Shown: positions 20,961 to 32,999 of the stretch, in pieces | Layout of the letters: the number at the start of each line of letters is the position of its first letter | Numbering within the stretch: the first letter of the stretch is position 1 | From: Sitta carolinensis | Lineage: Eukaryota; Chordata; Aves; Passeriformes; Sittidae | Length of the DNA stretch: 64,000 nucleotides | Assembly (NCBI GenBank): GCA_032173965.1 | Contig: CM063284.1 | Coordinates: 110,644,410-110,708,409, forward strand | Direction of reading: 5' to 3' | Notes under the pieces: model-generated | What the model saw: only the letters and a program-made list of their open reading frames with translations | What the model was told of the DNA's origin: nothing | Databases searched by the model: none | Translations under genes and position numbers: made by a program

Positions 20961-22575
20961 ATTGTGTCAGTTTCGTGATTAGAAAGAGAGCGCAGATCAG
21001 GGCAGTAACAGGGCAGTTTCTGGTTTGACCTGACACCCTGCGTAATTTTGGTCAGGACATCTACAAAGACCTGAATTTTTTTTAATTTCTCTTGCTGAAT
21101 TCTTTTGATAGCAGTCAGTAAGCATTTAGTCAGAAATTTTGCTTATAGCAAAGAACGGCTATCCCTTTGAGAAGGGTGCTCAATGCAATGAGCATGGTCT
21201 GGACATTCAAGATAAACTCACTCAGAACCCTGTAGTTACTGGAAAAAGACCCATCATTGCAGGCCAATATTGACAGATCTCTTCTAGGCTGGGCTCTGGC
21301 ACTGGCAACATTTAAATGATTCACACCTAACTTTTTAAAACAGCTTTTCGTATGGGAATTTCGCAATCTTTAAGTGACCTTAAAACATTCACTTATGACA
21401 AGTTTGTAATGTGTGGTTTCACTGTTGCTAGACAAATCTACACTTGAGGTTTATTGATACTGTGTGAGAAGTGTACTGGTCATAAGGGATTTGCCCATTC
21501 TGAGACCTTTGCACGCACTATCATACCTGTTTTGGAAACTGGACTGCTGCTAGCAAATATGGGTAAAAATCATTTATTGTATAGTGAGATTTCTCAAGGG
21601 AATGATATGACTGGCTGCTTTACACAGGTTCTGAAAAAGCATTTTGAAATTACACAGCAATAAGATATAAAAATCACCACTTTTAGCTTGTACCCTGAGT
21701 CTACACACAGGGCCAGATCTAAGGAGGTCCCAGAAGCATTGGGATGGCCAAAGCTACCTGCTCTTAGCAGTACCTTTTAAGAGGCCACAGTGGGATAATT
21801 GATTCTGTCTCTTCCTCATGAGGTTTTTGACATAATGGAATGATATGGGCATCATTTCCAGATTTCTCAATAAATGACATCTTGCCTAAAATATCGTCAT
21901 GGGCTCTTCAGAGGTCTGCCTGTGAAGGAGGGAGATTTTAATGAGCAGGCAGTATCGAGTCAGGCCACTTTCTCCTGGGGTTTTTATATAATTGCTGTCA
22001 GCCTCAGCCAGAGAGGTGTGTAATGAACCTGGAGGTGAAGAGCTGCATGGCCTGGTCCTCTCCTGCAGCTTCCCAGCTGACCAGGGCAGAGAGGCAGAGA
22101 TGCACCTCCTTGGAGGGGACAGGGAGGGAGGTCACACTCCACCACCTGCTGCAGAGTGCCAGGCTGCAGCCACTCGTGCTCCCAAGCCCAGTGATGCTGT
22201 CATTCCCCATTCAGAGGCTGATGAACTGTTAGCACAGTATTTTCCAATCTGGAGATCAGGCTCTTGGGAGACCAGATAAATGTGCGAAGGTACTGGAGAG
22301 CAGCACAGAAGATGCAGGGGGCAAGAAAAAACTCTCATGCAGTTCCCTGCTTTGCAAAGCAGTGGGTGGGAAGTGCTTGGCCACTGCATGCCTCTGCCTT
22401 CTTGTCCCCTTGTCCCATGCTCCTGCTTTTTTCTACTTTTCAGTACGTTTCCAAATATTTGTTTGTGAATAACAGTGGAGGCACAGTTATATTTATCTGC
22501 AGAGGTGATTACTTTAAAAACCCAAACTGAGCATTGAAAACTTAAAAAGCTTTAATTTACCCATTTTTAAAGATA
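20961..22575. other. Unique sequence, nothing recognised
   Basis: Noncoding sequence with no repeat or gene recognised. Positions 21990-22280 are moderately GC-rich with short overlapping open frames but no protein family resemblance. Confidence 0.4.
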
Positions 22576-22578
22576 ACA

Positions 22579-22607
22579 TCTTTCAAAGAAATTATCTCTT
22601 TGAAAGA
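22579..22607. promoter_or_regulatory. Perfect 11-bp inverted repeat with paired TCF/LEF cores
   Basis: TCTTTCAAAGA (22579-22589) and TCTTTGAAAGA (22597-22607) are exact reverse complements around a 7-base spacer. Each arm holds a TTCAAAG/CTTTGAA TCF/LEF-type core. A further CTTTGT lies at 22616-22621. Confidence 0.5.
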
Positions 22608-22621
22608 GACAGTTTCTTTGT

Positions 22622-25229
22622 GACAATAATGCTGTCATGTAGGAGGGCATGTTTACAACTCAGACACCAGTTGAAGCATTTCTCATGCTGTTCAAACCAA
22701 AATACAATCATAGTTTTTAAAAAGGAAGGAGCCACTTTCTCCTCTAACCCATTATTCTGTGTAACACCAGTCACATAATTTCATCTGGTTTCTTAGTATC
22801 CCAAAGCAATGCTTAGGAAGACACATATAAAAACAAAACAAGTCATCAGGTCACATGGGAGATGGGGCTTTCAGATGACAGGTTTAGCCTCTACCTGTAA
22901 CTAATCAGCTGTCTCCCAGCTGATGAGATAAGGCTAACAAGCAGCTTACTTAACAGAGGGAGCCTGCTCTGGTTGGAGAGACTGGGTCATGTTAAGGATA
23001 AGGTTCTGTTATGCAAAACTGGATGATTTGCTTGTTATCTAGGTGATGGTAAAGAGCTGGAAGGAGTCAGGTGGTAAGATCTGGCTTACCTATTTTATCT
23101 GTCATTACTTTATGCTCGTGATTGATTTAGTCCCTTTGGGAAGAGTCTCAGAAAACATTGCCTGTGCTCAGTCCAGCTAGCTCGTCTGCCAGCCTGCTCA
23201 AGGGAAACAGAGGGCTGAGGAGATTCTTGCTGAGTGGAAAATGTTCAGCTGATTCAAAGGTTACTGCAGTAATCTTTTTTGACCTATATGAAAGAGTTGA
23301 TTGTTGTATGTGTCCATTGGCTTTTAGCAGCAGCTATGTGATTTTATAGGGTGTTTTATCTATATTTCTGTCCTTGAACTATGTTGCAACTGTAAATGCT
23401 AATGGGGAATGCGGAGAGTTTACCACCATGCAGTGCAGAGCTCCGTATAGGATAAGCAACGTCTAAAACTAGGCAGTGTTAACCTCTTCTGTGGGAGTTC
23501 TAATTCCCTAGTGAAAGCATCTGTACCGTCAGGGACTTCAAATTTTGCTGGAGCTTCCCTTAAAGCCTTGAAGTACCAGGTGCTGCACACAAATTGGTTT
23601 GGTAGCTCCCTCCAACCAAGTTCTTGCCATCTGTCATTGCACTGCTCAAATGGGTCTCTTAATCTGGCAATGTGAATGCTCAAATCTATAGAGAGGCTTA
23701 TGCAGACACACTCCCCTCTTTGTAGTCCAGGCAAAGATCCAAAAATTAAAGATCTGGGTAGCAGGGTGTAAGTCAGGCAGAACTTAAAAGGCACAAAACT
23801 GATTTGGCATTTTTTTACATTTATTTGCCATCAAAACTCTTCTGTGGCGTGTATGGGTTTAGTACTGTGTTTCTCTTTCAGTTAAAGGCTAAAAACATGC
23901 CTGGAGGCCAGCTCTGTTCCCTGTCAGTGATTGCCTGCACTACACTAGATGGCACTGCTTAATACTCACGTTTTTCTCTTGTCTCTGCTATGCTGGTTCC
24001 CTGGATCTGGAGCATCCTGGAGCTGCAGCTTCATCAGACTATAATCAGTGATCTGTGGTCACTGGCAATGGGATCAGCTGCACGGAGGCATTGGGAGCAG
24101 TCACATAACGAGGCAGTAATAATGGTCATCTGAAACACATTCAAAGTTTGTCTCTTCAGCCTAATAAATGGATAAAGCAGATTTTTTTTTAGAGATTACA
24201 CACAAATTAAGACTAAGTTCTGATGTTATCTTTGACTCTTGCTAACATCCCTCATCTCCTTTCTCTCATGACTGGAATAAAAAGCAGTGGTAGAATTGCT
24301 GCAGACATCAGGCATCTTACAAAGCCAGAAATCTGAGTGATAATACAACTGTGACATACTGATCACTAAATATGGGAAGAGGACAAGCTATAGAGAAACA
24401 AATCTCTGCTCTCACCAATAGCCCATTGATATGGAAATAAACAGCTCTGTTTCTGCCTTCAGGATCATGTTCAGCCAATTCAAAAGCTTGATTCTTGCAA
24501 GGAAAGGTTGATCAAAATGTAGGAGTGCTGTTGACCAACCCTATGTTGTGCCCTTCACTCACTAATAAATTGCCAAATACATCTAAAATGTGAAGGCATA
24601 AAGTCCCACCATGATTTTGTGTACTTTTTTGAAAAAGCCAAACAAGTGTTTGCTTACAAAAGTCAAACATTTAATGTCATGAATAGGGAACGGCTTTTGC
24701 ATAATTTCAAAATGTGTTGTAACAGCAATGCCTAGTTGGAGAACTGATCTCCAACAGTAAGCAGAGACCTAAGTGCCTTAAACCTATGTTAGATCCTTTG
24801 AAATCAGCTGGGCATAGAATATTAAAAATTGACTGAAGTAGCATTAGAATACAACAGTTACTCTTGAAGTTGGGTAAAGTGCTATAAAAGGGCAAATGGG
24901 ATAGGATGGGAAAAGCAGAGGATTGTGGTCACTGTAAACTGTAAACCCTGAAGCCAGTTCCTAGAAAGGATGCACATAAAAAGACTAGCTAAGAAGTGGT
25001 GGGAATTGCAAAGAAATTAATAACAGCCTGTGGATGTGCCAGGCCATTTTCCTTTCCCTGACACTAAAAAGGGCCTTTTAGCAAGGGTGAAGCATCAGAG
25101 ACATCCTGCTGTTTTAATGGTGTTTCGTTTAATTTTTGACTTGGACAGTAGAAGTGGAAATTTTACTTGAAGGTGACTCCAGGTGGGAGGTCCTGCAAGT
25201 GTTCATGAGAGTTATTTAGAATTTAAATA
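22622..25229. other. Unique sequence, nothing recognised
   Basis: AT-rich noncoding sequence. No gene, RNA or named repeat was seen. Confidence 0.4.
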
Positions 25230-25860
25230 TCTGGAAAAATTGATTAAAAATACTGGGCAAGATTCAATAGAGATAAATAAGATGCAATGCATTTGTTAGT
25301 TGATTATTCTCCCCCAATAGAGGATGAAGAATAATTGGTTAGGTAGCATTTTCTCAGAAATAAATCATAGCTGTGCTGTGCTGTTTCCAGAACTCCCCCT
25401 GAATCTCATAAGAGTGGGAGATACAGACAGAAATATAGATTGCAAAACACATGGAAGGATCCTTTTTCCAGCCATCATTGATCAAGCCTCAGCTGGAGCA
25501 CTGTGACTGATTTTGGATATTGTACTTTAAGAGCAATGTGGCACACTTGGAGAACATCCAGAGGAGAATAACATGTTCTCCTTAGTAAAGAACATAACCT
25601 ACAAATAAAAGATTTCTAAAAATCTTGCCCAGATCAGGGATGAAAATTCCTTTTCTCCCTTTCCCAGATTTATCACAGTTTTCAAGAATATAGAGACTCT
25701 TTCACGGAGGAAGAGGCTCTCTCCAAATATGGTGGAGAAGAGCAATGGCTTAAATTGGTGCAAGAAATATTGGGGTTTGACATGAGAAAAATCTCAAAGC
25801 TATACTTATTCCTGCCTTGAAATAGTGACAGGGACTAAAGTAGTCCCTTCCTGCCCTGCT
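25230..25860 (+). mobile_element. Ancient amniote-type CR1/L3-like LINE remnant
   Basis: Recognisable diverged blocks occur in the expected order: GATTCAATAGAGATAAATAA, then ATCAAGCCTCAGCTGGAGCA, GATTTTGGATATTGTACTTT and ACATCCAGAGGAGAATAACA, then a GTTTTCAAGAATATAGAGA block and AATGGCTTAAATTGGTGCAA. These match from memory the old reptile CR1 ORF2 3' region. The reading frame is destroyed. Confidence 0.72.
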
Positions 25861-27912
25861 TTTCTGTTATAATATTTCATAGTAATTAATAGTAACAATT
25901 TTGTTTAAAGGATACAGCTGTGCCACTCCAGATCCTGGGTTTGTTAAGCTGACAAGGCTGATGCTGTTATTTTTAGACCCTAACCTTGAATTTTATTGGT
26001 GTCCAAAGAGTATTCTCTTTTATTTTCCTCCCCAAAGCCATGTCGAATTGCTCATTTGAAATAAAAAACATGGATGTGACTGTGCTTTAAAGACTTCCTC
26101 AATGAAATGTTAAACATGCTTCCTTTTTTGCAGTCATAACCCAGATTACAAAATAAGATGAAAGTAAGAAAACAAAACTTCAAATAAGATGATTTACATG
26201 TTGGATTTTTTCCCAGTGATTCAGTAAGTAGTAGGTGTAGACTAAGCCTTTTAGCATGGCTACAAACTGAGCCCTATACCAAGTTTATAATCAAATCCTA
26301 AGCTAAACTTTCTGGAATTCTCCATCCAGGCTTAAGAACTGGAGTCCCCTCTTGGGCAATCACCTTAAGTGCAGGAGAAATTGCTGAGGAGGGAAAGGAA
26401 GGTTGGAAACCATGTGGTTTATCTCAAGAAGAATGAAAAGCAGACAAAAATATCATGTTTCTTAATCATAACATGGCAAAGGAGAGAAAACAAGGAGATA
26501 TCATGGGTTGAATCGGAAAAAGTTTCCATCCTTATATTTTCAGAAAACAAAAATACTTTCTTGTAACACGGTCTTCTCTGATTAAGGTGTTGATTATTTT
26601 GAAACACTAGGACCCAGTGATGCAATTAAGCTAAAGAATAATTGGATATTAATATATCCATGTGCCTGAGGGTTCTGCAAACTAGAACTTTAGTAGGAGG
26701 TATCAGTGAAGACATCAGGAGTCCTGTGTTAGGAAATGGACTCAAGTTTGCAAATGTTAATTCAGTCACAGCTTAAGTGTTGTGGAATTTATGCACAGTG
26801 TCAAATACAGCACTAGAAAGAGTATTTTTCTTGTTTTTCTGTAGGGCACATAATAGAAGCCTGCTAAACCTTAACTTGAAGCTCAGGTACAAATAAATTT
26901 TAACTTTGTGTACAAGAAGTTTTATAGGTAGATTTAAAAATGTGTGCTTCAACTAGAATTGAGTACCATTTTACACAATAAATTGAGACTTATAACTGAG
27001 TTCTATTTGAAGATGGTAGGAACGTACACATGAAATGAAAACTCTCAAAGGAAATCATGTTTCCCTAAAAAGGTAATGGTAATAGAGAAAAAAATTTTCC
27101 CTTCACATCACTGGCCTTCATTTCTGTACAAAAAGGTGATTTCAGTATGTGTAACAAGGAGGATGGAGTGGGTACATCATGGGTGTTTTAGATGGGTCCT
27201 TTGTTTCCTCTGCTTACCTTGCTCTTTGGTCTCCTCCTTTACATGAGTGCCCCAACTTGGTGTTCATCACATCAGGGAAGGGTTGGGCTGGATAACAGGG
27301 CAGCTGATGCTGGCCACAGCAATTACCAAAGAGCCCTTGAACCTATAACCTCCCTATTCCTCTCAATCCTGTTAGCTGTTTACCTACTTAAATACATCTT
27401 CAAAATCTCCCTCTAAATGACTTACAGGTGTAAATCCCATTGGAAATCAATAGCAATTTTTTTTTTTTGCTCTGTGATCAATGTACTTTTAAAATCCCAC
27501 TCATAGCTTTAGCATATGTACAGAAAGATGATGCTCACCCAAGTTTCTTATGGCTTATATTTGCTGCTAAAAGACTTCTATTTTTGCAGAGTTCTGCCAT
27601 CTCAACTCACCAAGGTAACTGTGATGAAGAATGAATGCTGTTTTGATTGAAAGTCTGTGGAAACAAACTTTGAGAGATTTTGTGGAGTTTTTATTGGTAT
27701 TAGTATGCTTCTAAGAAAGGGACCAGTTAAAGGACTCACCTTTATCTGGTGATAAGGACTTGCCCTTCTATCCGTTTATCCAGCAAAGTGCTCATTCCTG
27801 GATGCACGGAAGCTGCCATGCCTCAATAAAGCACAATCAGAATTAAAGCCCTAAATGCTGAGGTGCTGTAATTAGGCAATGCTTATTCTTCCTTGCACCT
27901 CAAATTGGTTTT
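25861..27912. other. Unique sequence, nothing recognised
   Basis: AT-rich noncoding sequence without recognisable homology. Confidence 0.4.
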
Positions 27913-27992
27913 GTTACAGAATCATAAAATCATATAGGTTGGAAAAGACCTTTAAGGTCATGGAGTCCAACTGTTGCAGACATGCACAGCAA
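27913..27992 (-). mobile_element. Short CR1 LINE 3'-end fragment
   Basis: CAGAATCATAAAATCATATA followed by GGTTGGAAAAGACC and GGAGTCCAACTG is the reversed extreme 3' end of CR1, including degenerate 8-mer repeats. Only about 80 bp remain. Confidence 0.85.
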
Positions 27993-28173
27993 TCATACAC
28001 ATGTATGCGTGTAACTCAAGCTGGGTATTGAAAATTGGTGATTCAAAAATCTGAGCTCTCCTCTTAATTGGCATAAATTATGTGAAACACTTTTCCTGAA
28101 ACCATCTTTAATGATGAAAATATTGCTTATTTTCCTTGCAAAGGTGCATGTGTTTTACTTAGAACAAAGTTCT

Positions 28174-28212
28174 AAGTTAACTAATTATTAAGCCCAAAGT
28201 TAACTAATTATT
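28174..28212. repeat. 16-bp direct repeat with GTTAACTAATTA core
   Basis: AAGTTAACTAATTATT occurs at 28174-28189 and again exactly at 28197-28212, a 23-bp period. Each copy contains a GTTAAC (HNF1-like half) and a TAATTA homeodomain core. Confidence 0.7.
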
Positions 28213-31200
28213 TCACTTTACAGCTAGTAAATGATCCTGTCTCAGTAATGAAATCGTCTTAATCCTGCACGTTTCACATAGGCAGCAATGACCACAAGGT
28301 CATATAGAAAAAAATATTTTAAATGTTTTCTATCTTCTTAAAAGGATAATTTTGAAAAAGCTGCTCATATCAGGCAAAAATTTGTGGACTATTTCCTACA
28401 TGAAGCCTTTAATGCTTTTAACTTTCTGTGGGTTCTGTGATTTACTTGCATTTTTTTAATACTGAAAAGTAGTGTTTTCTGACTTTTTTGGTTACAGGAC
28501 TGTCAGTAAATACCTATGTGAAATCAGTAGGATTTTGATTTTACACCCAAGGTCAGTGAACAAAACAGGTTTGTTTTAAATGATAAAGCCATAAGCTACC
28601 TACCTTTATAGGTGAGGAGGCAGAGAAACAACACAGGCCTTGTCCTGTAGACTCTACTTACATATTTTCTGAAAATTAAAAAGGAAAGAAATGTTAAAGC
28701 AGGATGTCACAAGTGTCCCCTAAATGAGCTAACTTTCAATATGAAAAGCAACTTGTATTTTTTTAAAAAAAAGGTAAAACCTCAGTCACCATCTGAATCT
28801 TGTTTCAGTTTTGGCTGTTAGGAGAGTGTGGAAAGAAGGTAGTGGTTTTGGCTAGATACATTCACAAACCCAAAGGCAAGCACTACATGAAAACTAGGTA
28901 TCACAAATGCTTCTCAGGCCCTCTCTGCCCATGGCTGTACATTCCCTAAAATCCTTCTTCCAAATGTATATATGAAAAGTTGGCATGCACATGCATAACA
29001 TGTCTGAGTGCAGATGGTTCTTGTGGCCTTAATGGTGCTTTTCCCCCTCCCCCAGTTTTCTCCCATTCTTTCTACATGCATGTGGATAGGGAAGCTGAAC
29101 ACATAATGAGTCTCATGTTTGTTAACTGTGGAAATAGTATTCTCTTTAATATTTTCTTCCTTTTGGAACCTCTTATTTGGTATTTCAAGTGTCCCAGCAG
29201 CTTGCACAGGATAGAAAAAATGTCATCTAGAAGAGCCAGAGTGGATCACACCAAATCAGCTTGAGAAGTAGATGCTGCCATGTGGGAGCCACCACCAAGC
29301 CCAGCAGTAAGGTGGCCTGAGGAACTGCTCATCCCCAAGCCCTCTTTGCACAGCTGGTAATGCACTCCAATGGCTCCTGTGCTAGGTATTTTCTACGTAA
29401 AGTAAAGGACAAGCCTCTGTTTGAAAGAGAAAGCTTCAAACCTCAGCAAAATCCCTGCCAGTGCTGATTGTGCAACAAAACCTACGTAATTCCAGCAAAC
29501 AAATGAGAAATAAATTGTTCTGCAAATCACTGAGACCATGTCCCAGCGAGTTTGTCACTGCACTTTGGTGGGTGGTGGCTTGGTTTTTGTTGCAATGTCT
29601 CTGGCTGCACACACTGCAAACAGTCTCCTCTGAAGTGAGGAAAGCATGCATTTGTCATGGGAAAACCACAAATTAATTTAATACAAAGCCTAATGATATG
29701 GTTTCAACTTCTAAAGCATTTGCATGTTGCATATACCTACAAAATCTCCAGGAAACCAGTAGAAGAGGGCAATTTGCTAAAAACTATATTGGTGAGCAGA
29801 AGCTAATACAGTACCACTGGCCACAGAGCTTCACCTCATGCTGCCTGGCTGCTTTTACTCTCCTCATGAAATGCAGCAAGTTTATCCAAATGTGGCAATT
29901 TTGTAAGGGGAAGAGGAGGAACACTCAAGGCTGCTTGTGGATCAGACCTTCCACAGTCACAGACTATGTTCACATAGCAAATGGCACTGAATTATTCAAA
30001 CCTTTCTGGAGTTGAACTCACTGGGCTCCTGCCAGGTATTAGCAGTACTGAAGTAGTTCCTGTTTTGTGAAAAGGAGGGGAAGGATGCTGTCTATAAACT
30101 ATAACACGTTTTGCAAGCATTCCTGTTAGCTTCCAAAATTTTGGACTTTGATTTGAATAGCAGCCTGAGAGGTCATTTTACAGGCAGGGAGATGAGTGTT
30201 ACTGAAGTTCTAAAGCATTAATAGAAATAATCTCTCCAGTCCTTCTACTACTCCAACAGAGCTAGAACAAGCATCCAGAGCATTCCAAATCTCAACTTGC
30301 CCTTCAGCTACAATATTCATATCTGTTTTGAAAATCTTTACATGTCTGGGGTCCTCTTGGGAACCTTGGACCAAGAATTTCCTACTTGAAGAATAAAGAT
30401 GAAACAAAACACTGGAAATGTGAGTCTTGGAGATTTAAAATGTGATTAATTTAGATTTTTATGAATGTCAGGAAGTAGGTCAGGAAATTCATAACAACCT
30501 TTTAGTCTTTCCTAATGCCAAAAAAAAAAAATTAGGGACCTGACCATAAAATTCATCTTCCATACCTAATGGCCAATGAGTATTTAAGGCCTTACCAGAG
30601 ATTTCTTGCCCGTTGAATTGGCCTCAGCCACATGTTTCTCAGCAGCTGTCCTTTGCCTCATGCTCAGCACAAGACTCTCACTGTGCTTCACAGAAGCCTC
30701 ATGATCACACAAAACGTGAGCAGTTCACTCACCAAGTTGCAAACCCATCCAGCTATCTGCTAAGATAAATCTGGGCCATTGAAAAACACTTCCCCAAGGC
30801 ACCTAAACTGATGCAATAGTTATCTGCACCAAAATTAAAATGATTACATTTTATGAAGCAAATGGAATTTAACTAATTGAAAAACAAGGAGGTTCCAACC
30901 TGAGATTTTCCTCTGCACTAGGTTTTCACACAACTGTTAAGTACCATGCAATGCCTATCTGCTCGTCCTAGCTTTTTTCTGGTGTCCACAGGTAAACGTG
31001 TCAGAGGAAACTGCTCCTCACAAAGCTACAACCTGCCCAATTCAAAACTGATATTCAGAGGCTCAAGCTTCGAGGTAGTGATTAAACAAACTTTTAAACT
31101 CACATGACTCTTAACATGTCCACAGTTTTAAACCACACATATAAAGTCAATGAGAAATTTTATGCATTTCCACTTTCTGAGTTGGTTTTAAAAAAATGTG

Positions 31201-32559
31201 CACAGGAAAAAAGATGTTCTGCAGGGCATCTGTGTTTGTGAAGTCCAGGAAAATCACTTGGCTCACTAGCAAAATCACTGACTGCATGCACATAATTCAG
31301 GTTAAAAAAAAATACGTACACGATATCACAATCTGCAGCCTGTTCGAGAATGACTCCAGAACATGCTTCTTTCCATGCAATAGACCAGTAACACACTTTT
31401 TAGCATATCTCTTATCACAGAAGCCTTTTTTCAAGAACTCAAAAGCAACAGCATTTTCTACAAGAATATCCTACTATGCCACGGTTTCTGCGTGCTTGAT
31501 TGGAGCGTAGGCGGGAACTCCTACCTGCAATAAACCAAAAGCAATAAATGTCCACCCATGAACTGTAGGCATGATTCCACCTCTCCCTGAGGAATATTCC
31601 CTCTCAATAGCACGTCTTCAGAGTGAAATGGAAAACAGCTTCATAGCTCTTAGCTCTTGAGTTAGCTGGGACTCAAATGAAACCAGCACTTGAGACCAGA
31701 ATAAGCAGCCAAGAATACTTCAGTGGAACGTCTGGCACATCAAGTCTCTGTTGTGGCAATTCCCTGATGACAGATCTCATAGTCACTGTTCTCTGAGAAA
31801 CAACAGTATCAGACAGCAGTTGTAATAGGTAACTAATGCTTCATAAACTGTTTTTAGAAGGATTTTGTAAAACTCCTGTGTTCCCTAGAAACAGAGTGGT
31901 GAAAGAATAAGTTTCAGTGGTGGTTTACCCCATTCCTGTGATTATTCTTATGGATGAAAATCATTGCCTGACATGCAGATGGATTGGGGTACCTCTTCTC
32001 CCCATGAGTGGTAACCTGCTGATATTCAGCTGAAAACTTCAGACAACAAATATTCCAGTCTTTCTTCTGCTTCACTACAGATGGAGATACACATAGATTT
32101 ATATTAACGCAAATATTATTTTTTTAAATATTTTGGCCTTTTATCCAAGACAGAAGTGTCCTTTTATCCTTTTAGTACTTCAGCCATTTACACAAGGATC
32201 TTAAACTAGCTAGACCTAAACATCAAGACTTGAAACTTGTGACATCATCCACTATTTTAGAAATGGAAAAGCTGAAAAAGCATAGAAGAAGAAAGAAATA
32301 TTTCATTGCTGTCAATACTGTTTGAGACAGTAGGGCATCACAAAACAGACCACAAACTACGAGACACTTCTGGTTTAAGCAGCACTTCATTTGTAGCATA
32401 AAGTTTAGCACCAGAAATATGGTTTGTGTTGGCTGACCTCTGGTAGGACAGAGGACAGTTGTCCAGTTGAGGCTGTACTGCACAAAATTACTGATGCTTA
32501 ACTGAACCCTATCTTATATACAAGACTGAAGACACACAGAGATGAAGAATCAACTATGA
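28213..32559. other. Unique sequence, no gene recognised
   Basis: About 4.3 kb of AT-rich noncoding sequence. Open frames up to 105 codons (29698-30015) show no recognisable family, motif or codon pattern. Confidence 0.45.
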
Positions 32560-32990
32560 CCCTCAGCTCTTTCTTCCAGCAATTTTCTGCAGCATTAATA
32601 GCATTCCTGATTTTAGCTTTAACTATCATTGGCTTCCCAGGTTCTGCCAACCTCATTCCTTCTCTTGCCTCCTCAGCTAGGTTAAATCCTTTCAGATTTG
32701 TGTACCTTCTCTGTGAAGGTACTTTTCAGTGATAACAAATTACTTCTCAGTCTTCTCTTTGCTAAGCTAAGCAGATGGAGTTCTCGAAATCTGTCACTGC
32801 CAGGCATTTCCTCCAGCTTTCAAAATATTTGTCCAGATTCCATCTTTGTCCTTTTCACTTCTGGACTTCTCCTGTTTTTTCCTTTCATTTTTAAAGTACC
32901 AGCAGGAGAATGACCAGTACTATTTCAGTAATAGTGGTCCCAATGCCCCATGTAATGGTAAAATCCCTTCTCCTTATAAGCTGGCAGTGC
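32560..32990 (-). mobile_element. Ancient amniote-type CR1/L3-like LINE remnant
   Basis: The plus strand reads TTCTCAGTCTTCTCTTTGCT then AAGCTAAGCAGATGGAGTTC, CATTTCCTCCAGCTTTCAAA and CCAATGCCCCATGTAATGG. Reversed, this is the old reptile CR1 region seen in turtles. Opposite orientation to the remnants at 17.7 and 25.2 kb. Confidence 0.65.
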
Positions 32991-32999
32991 ATCAATCAC

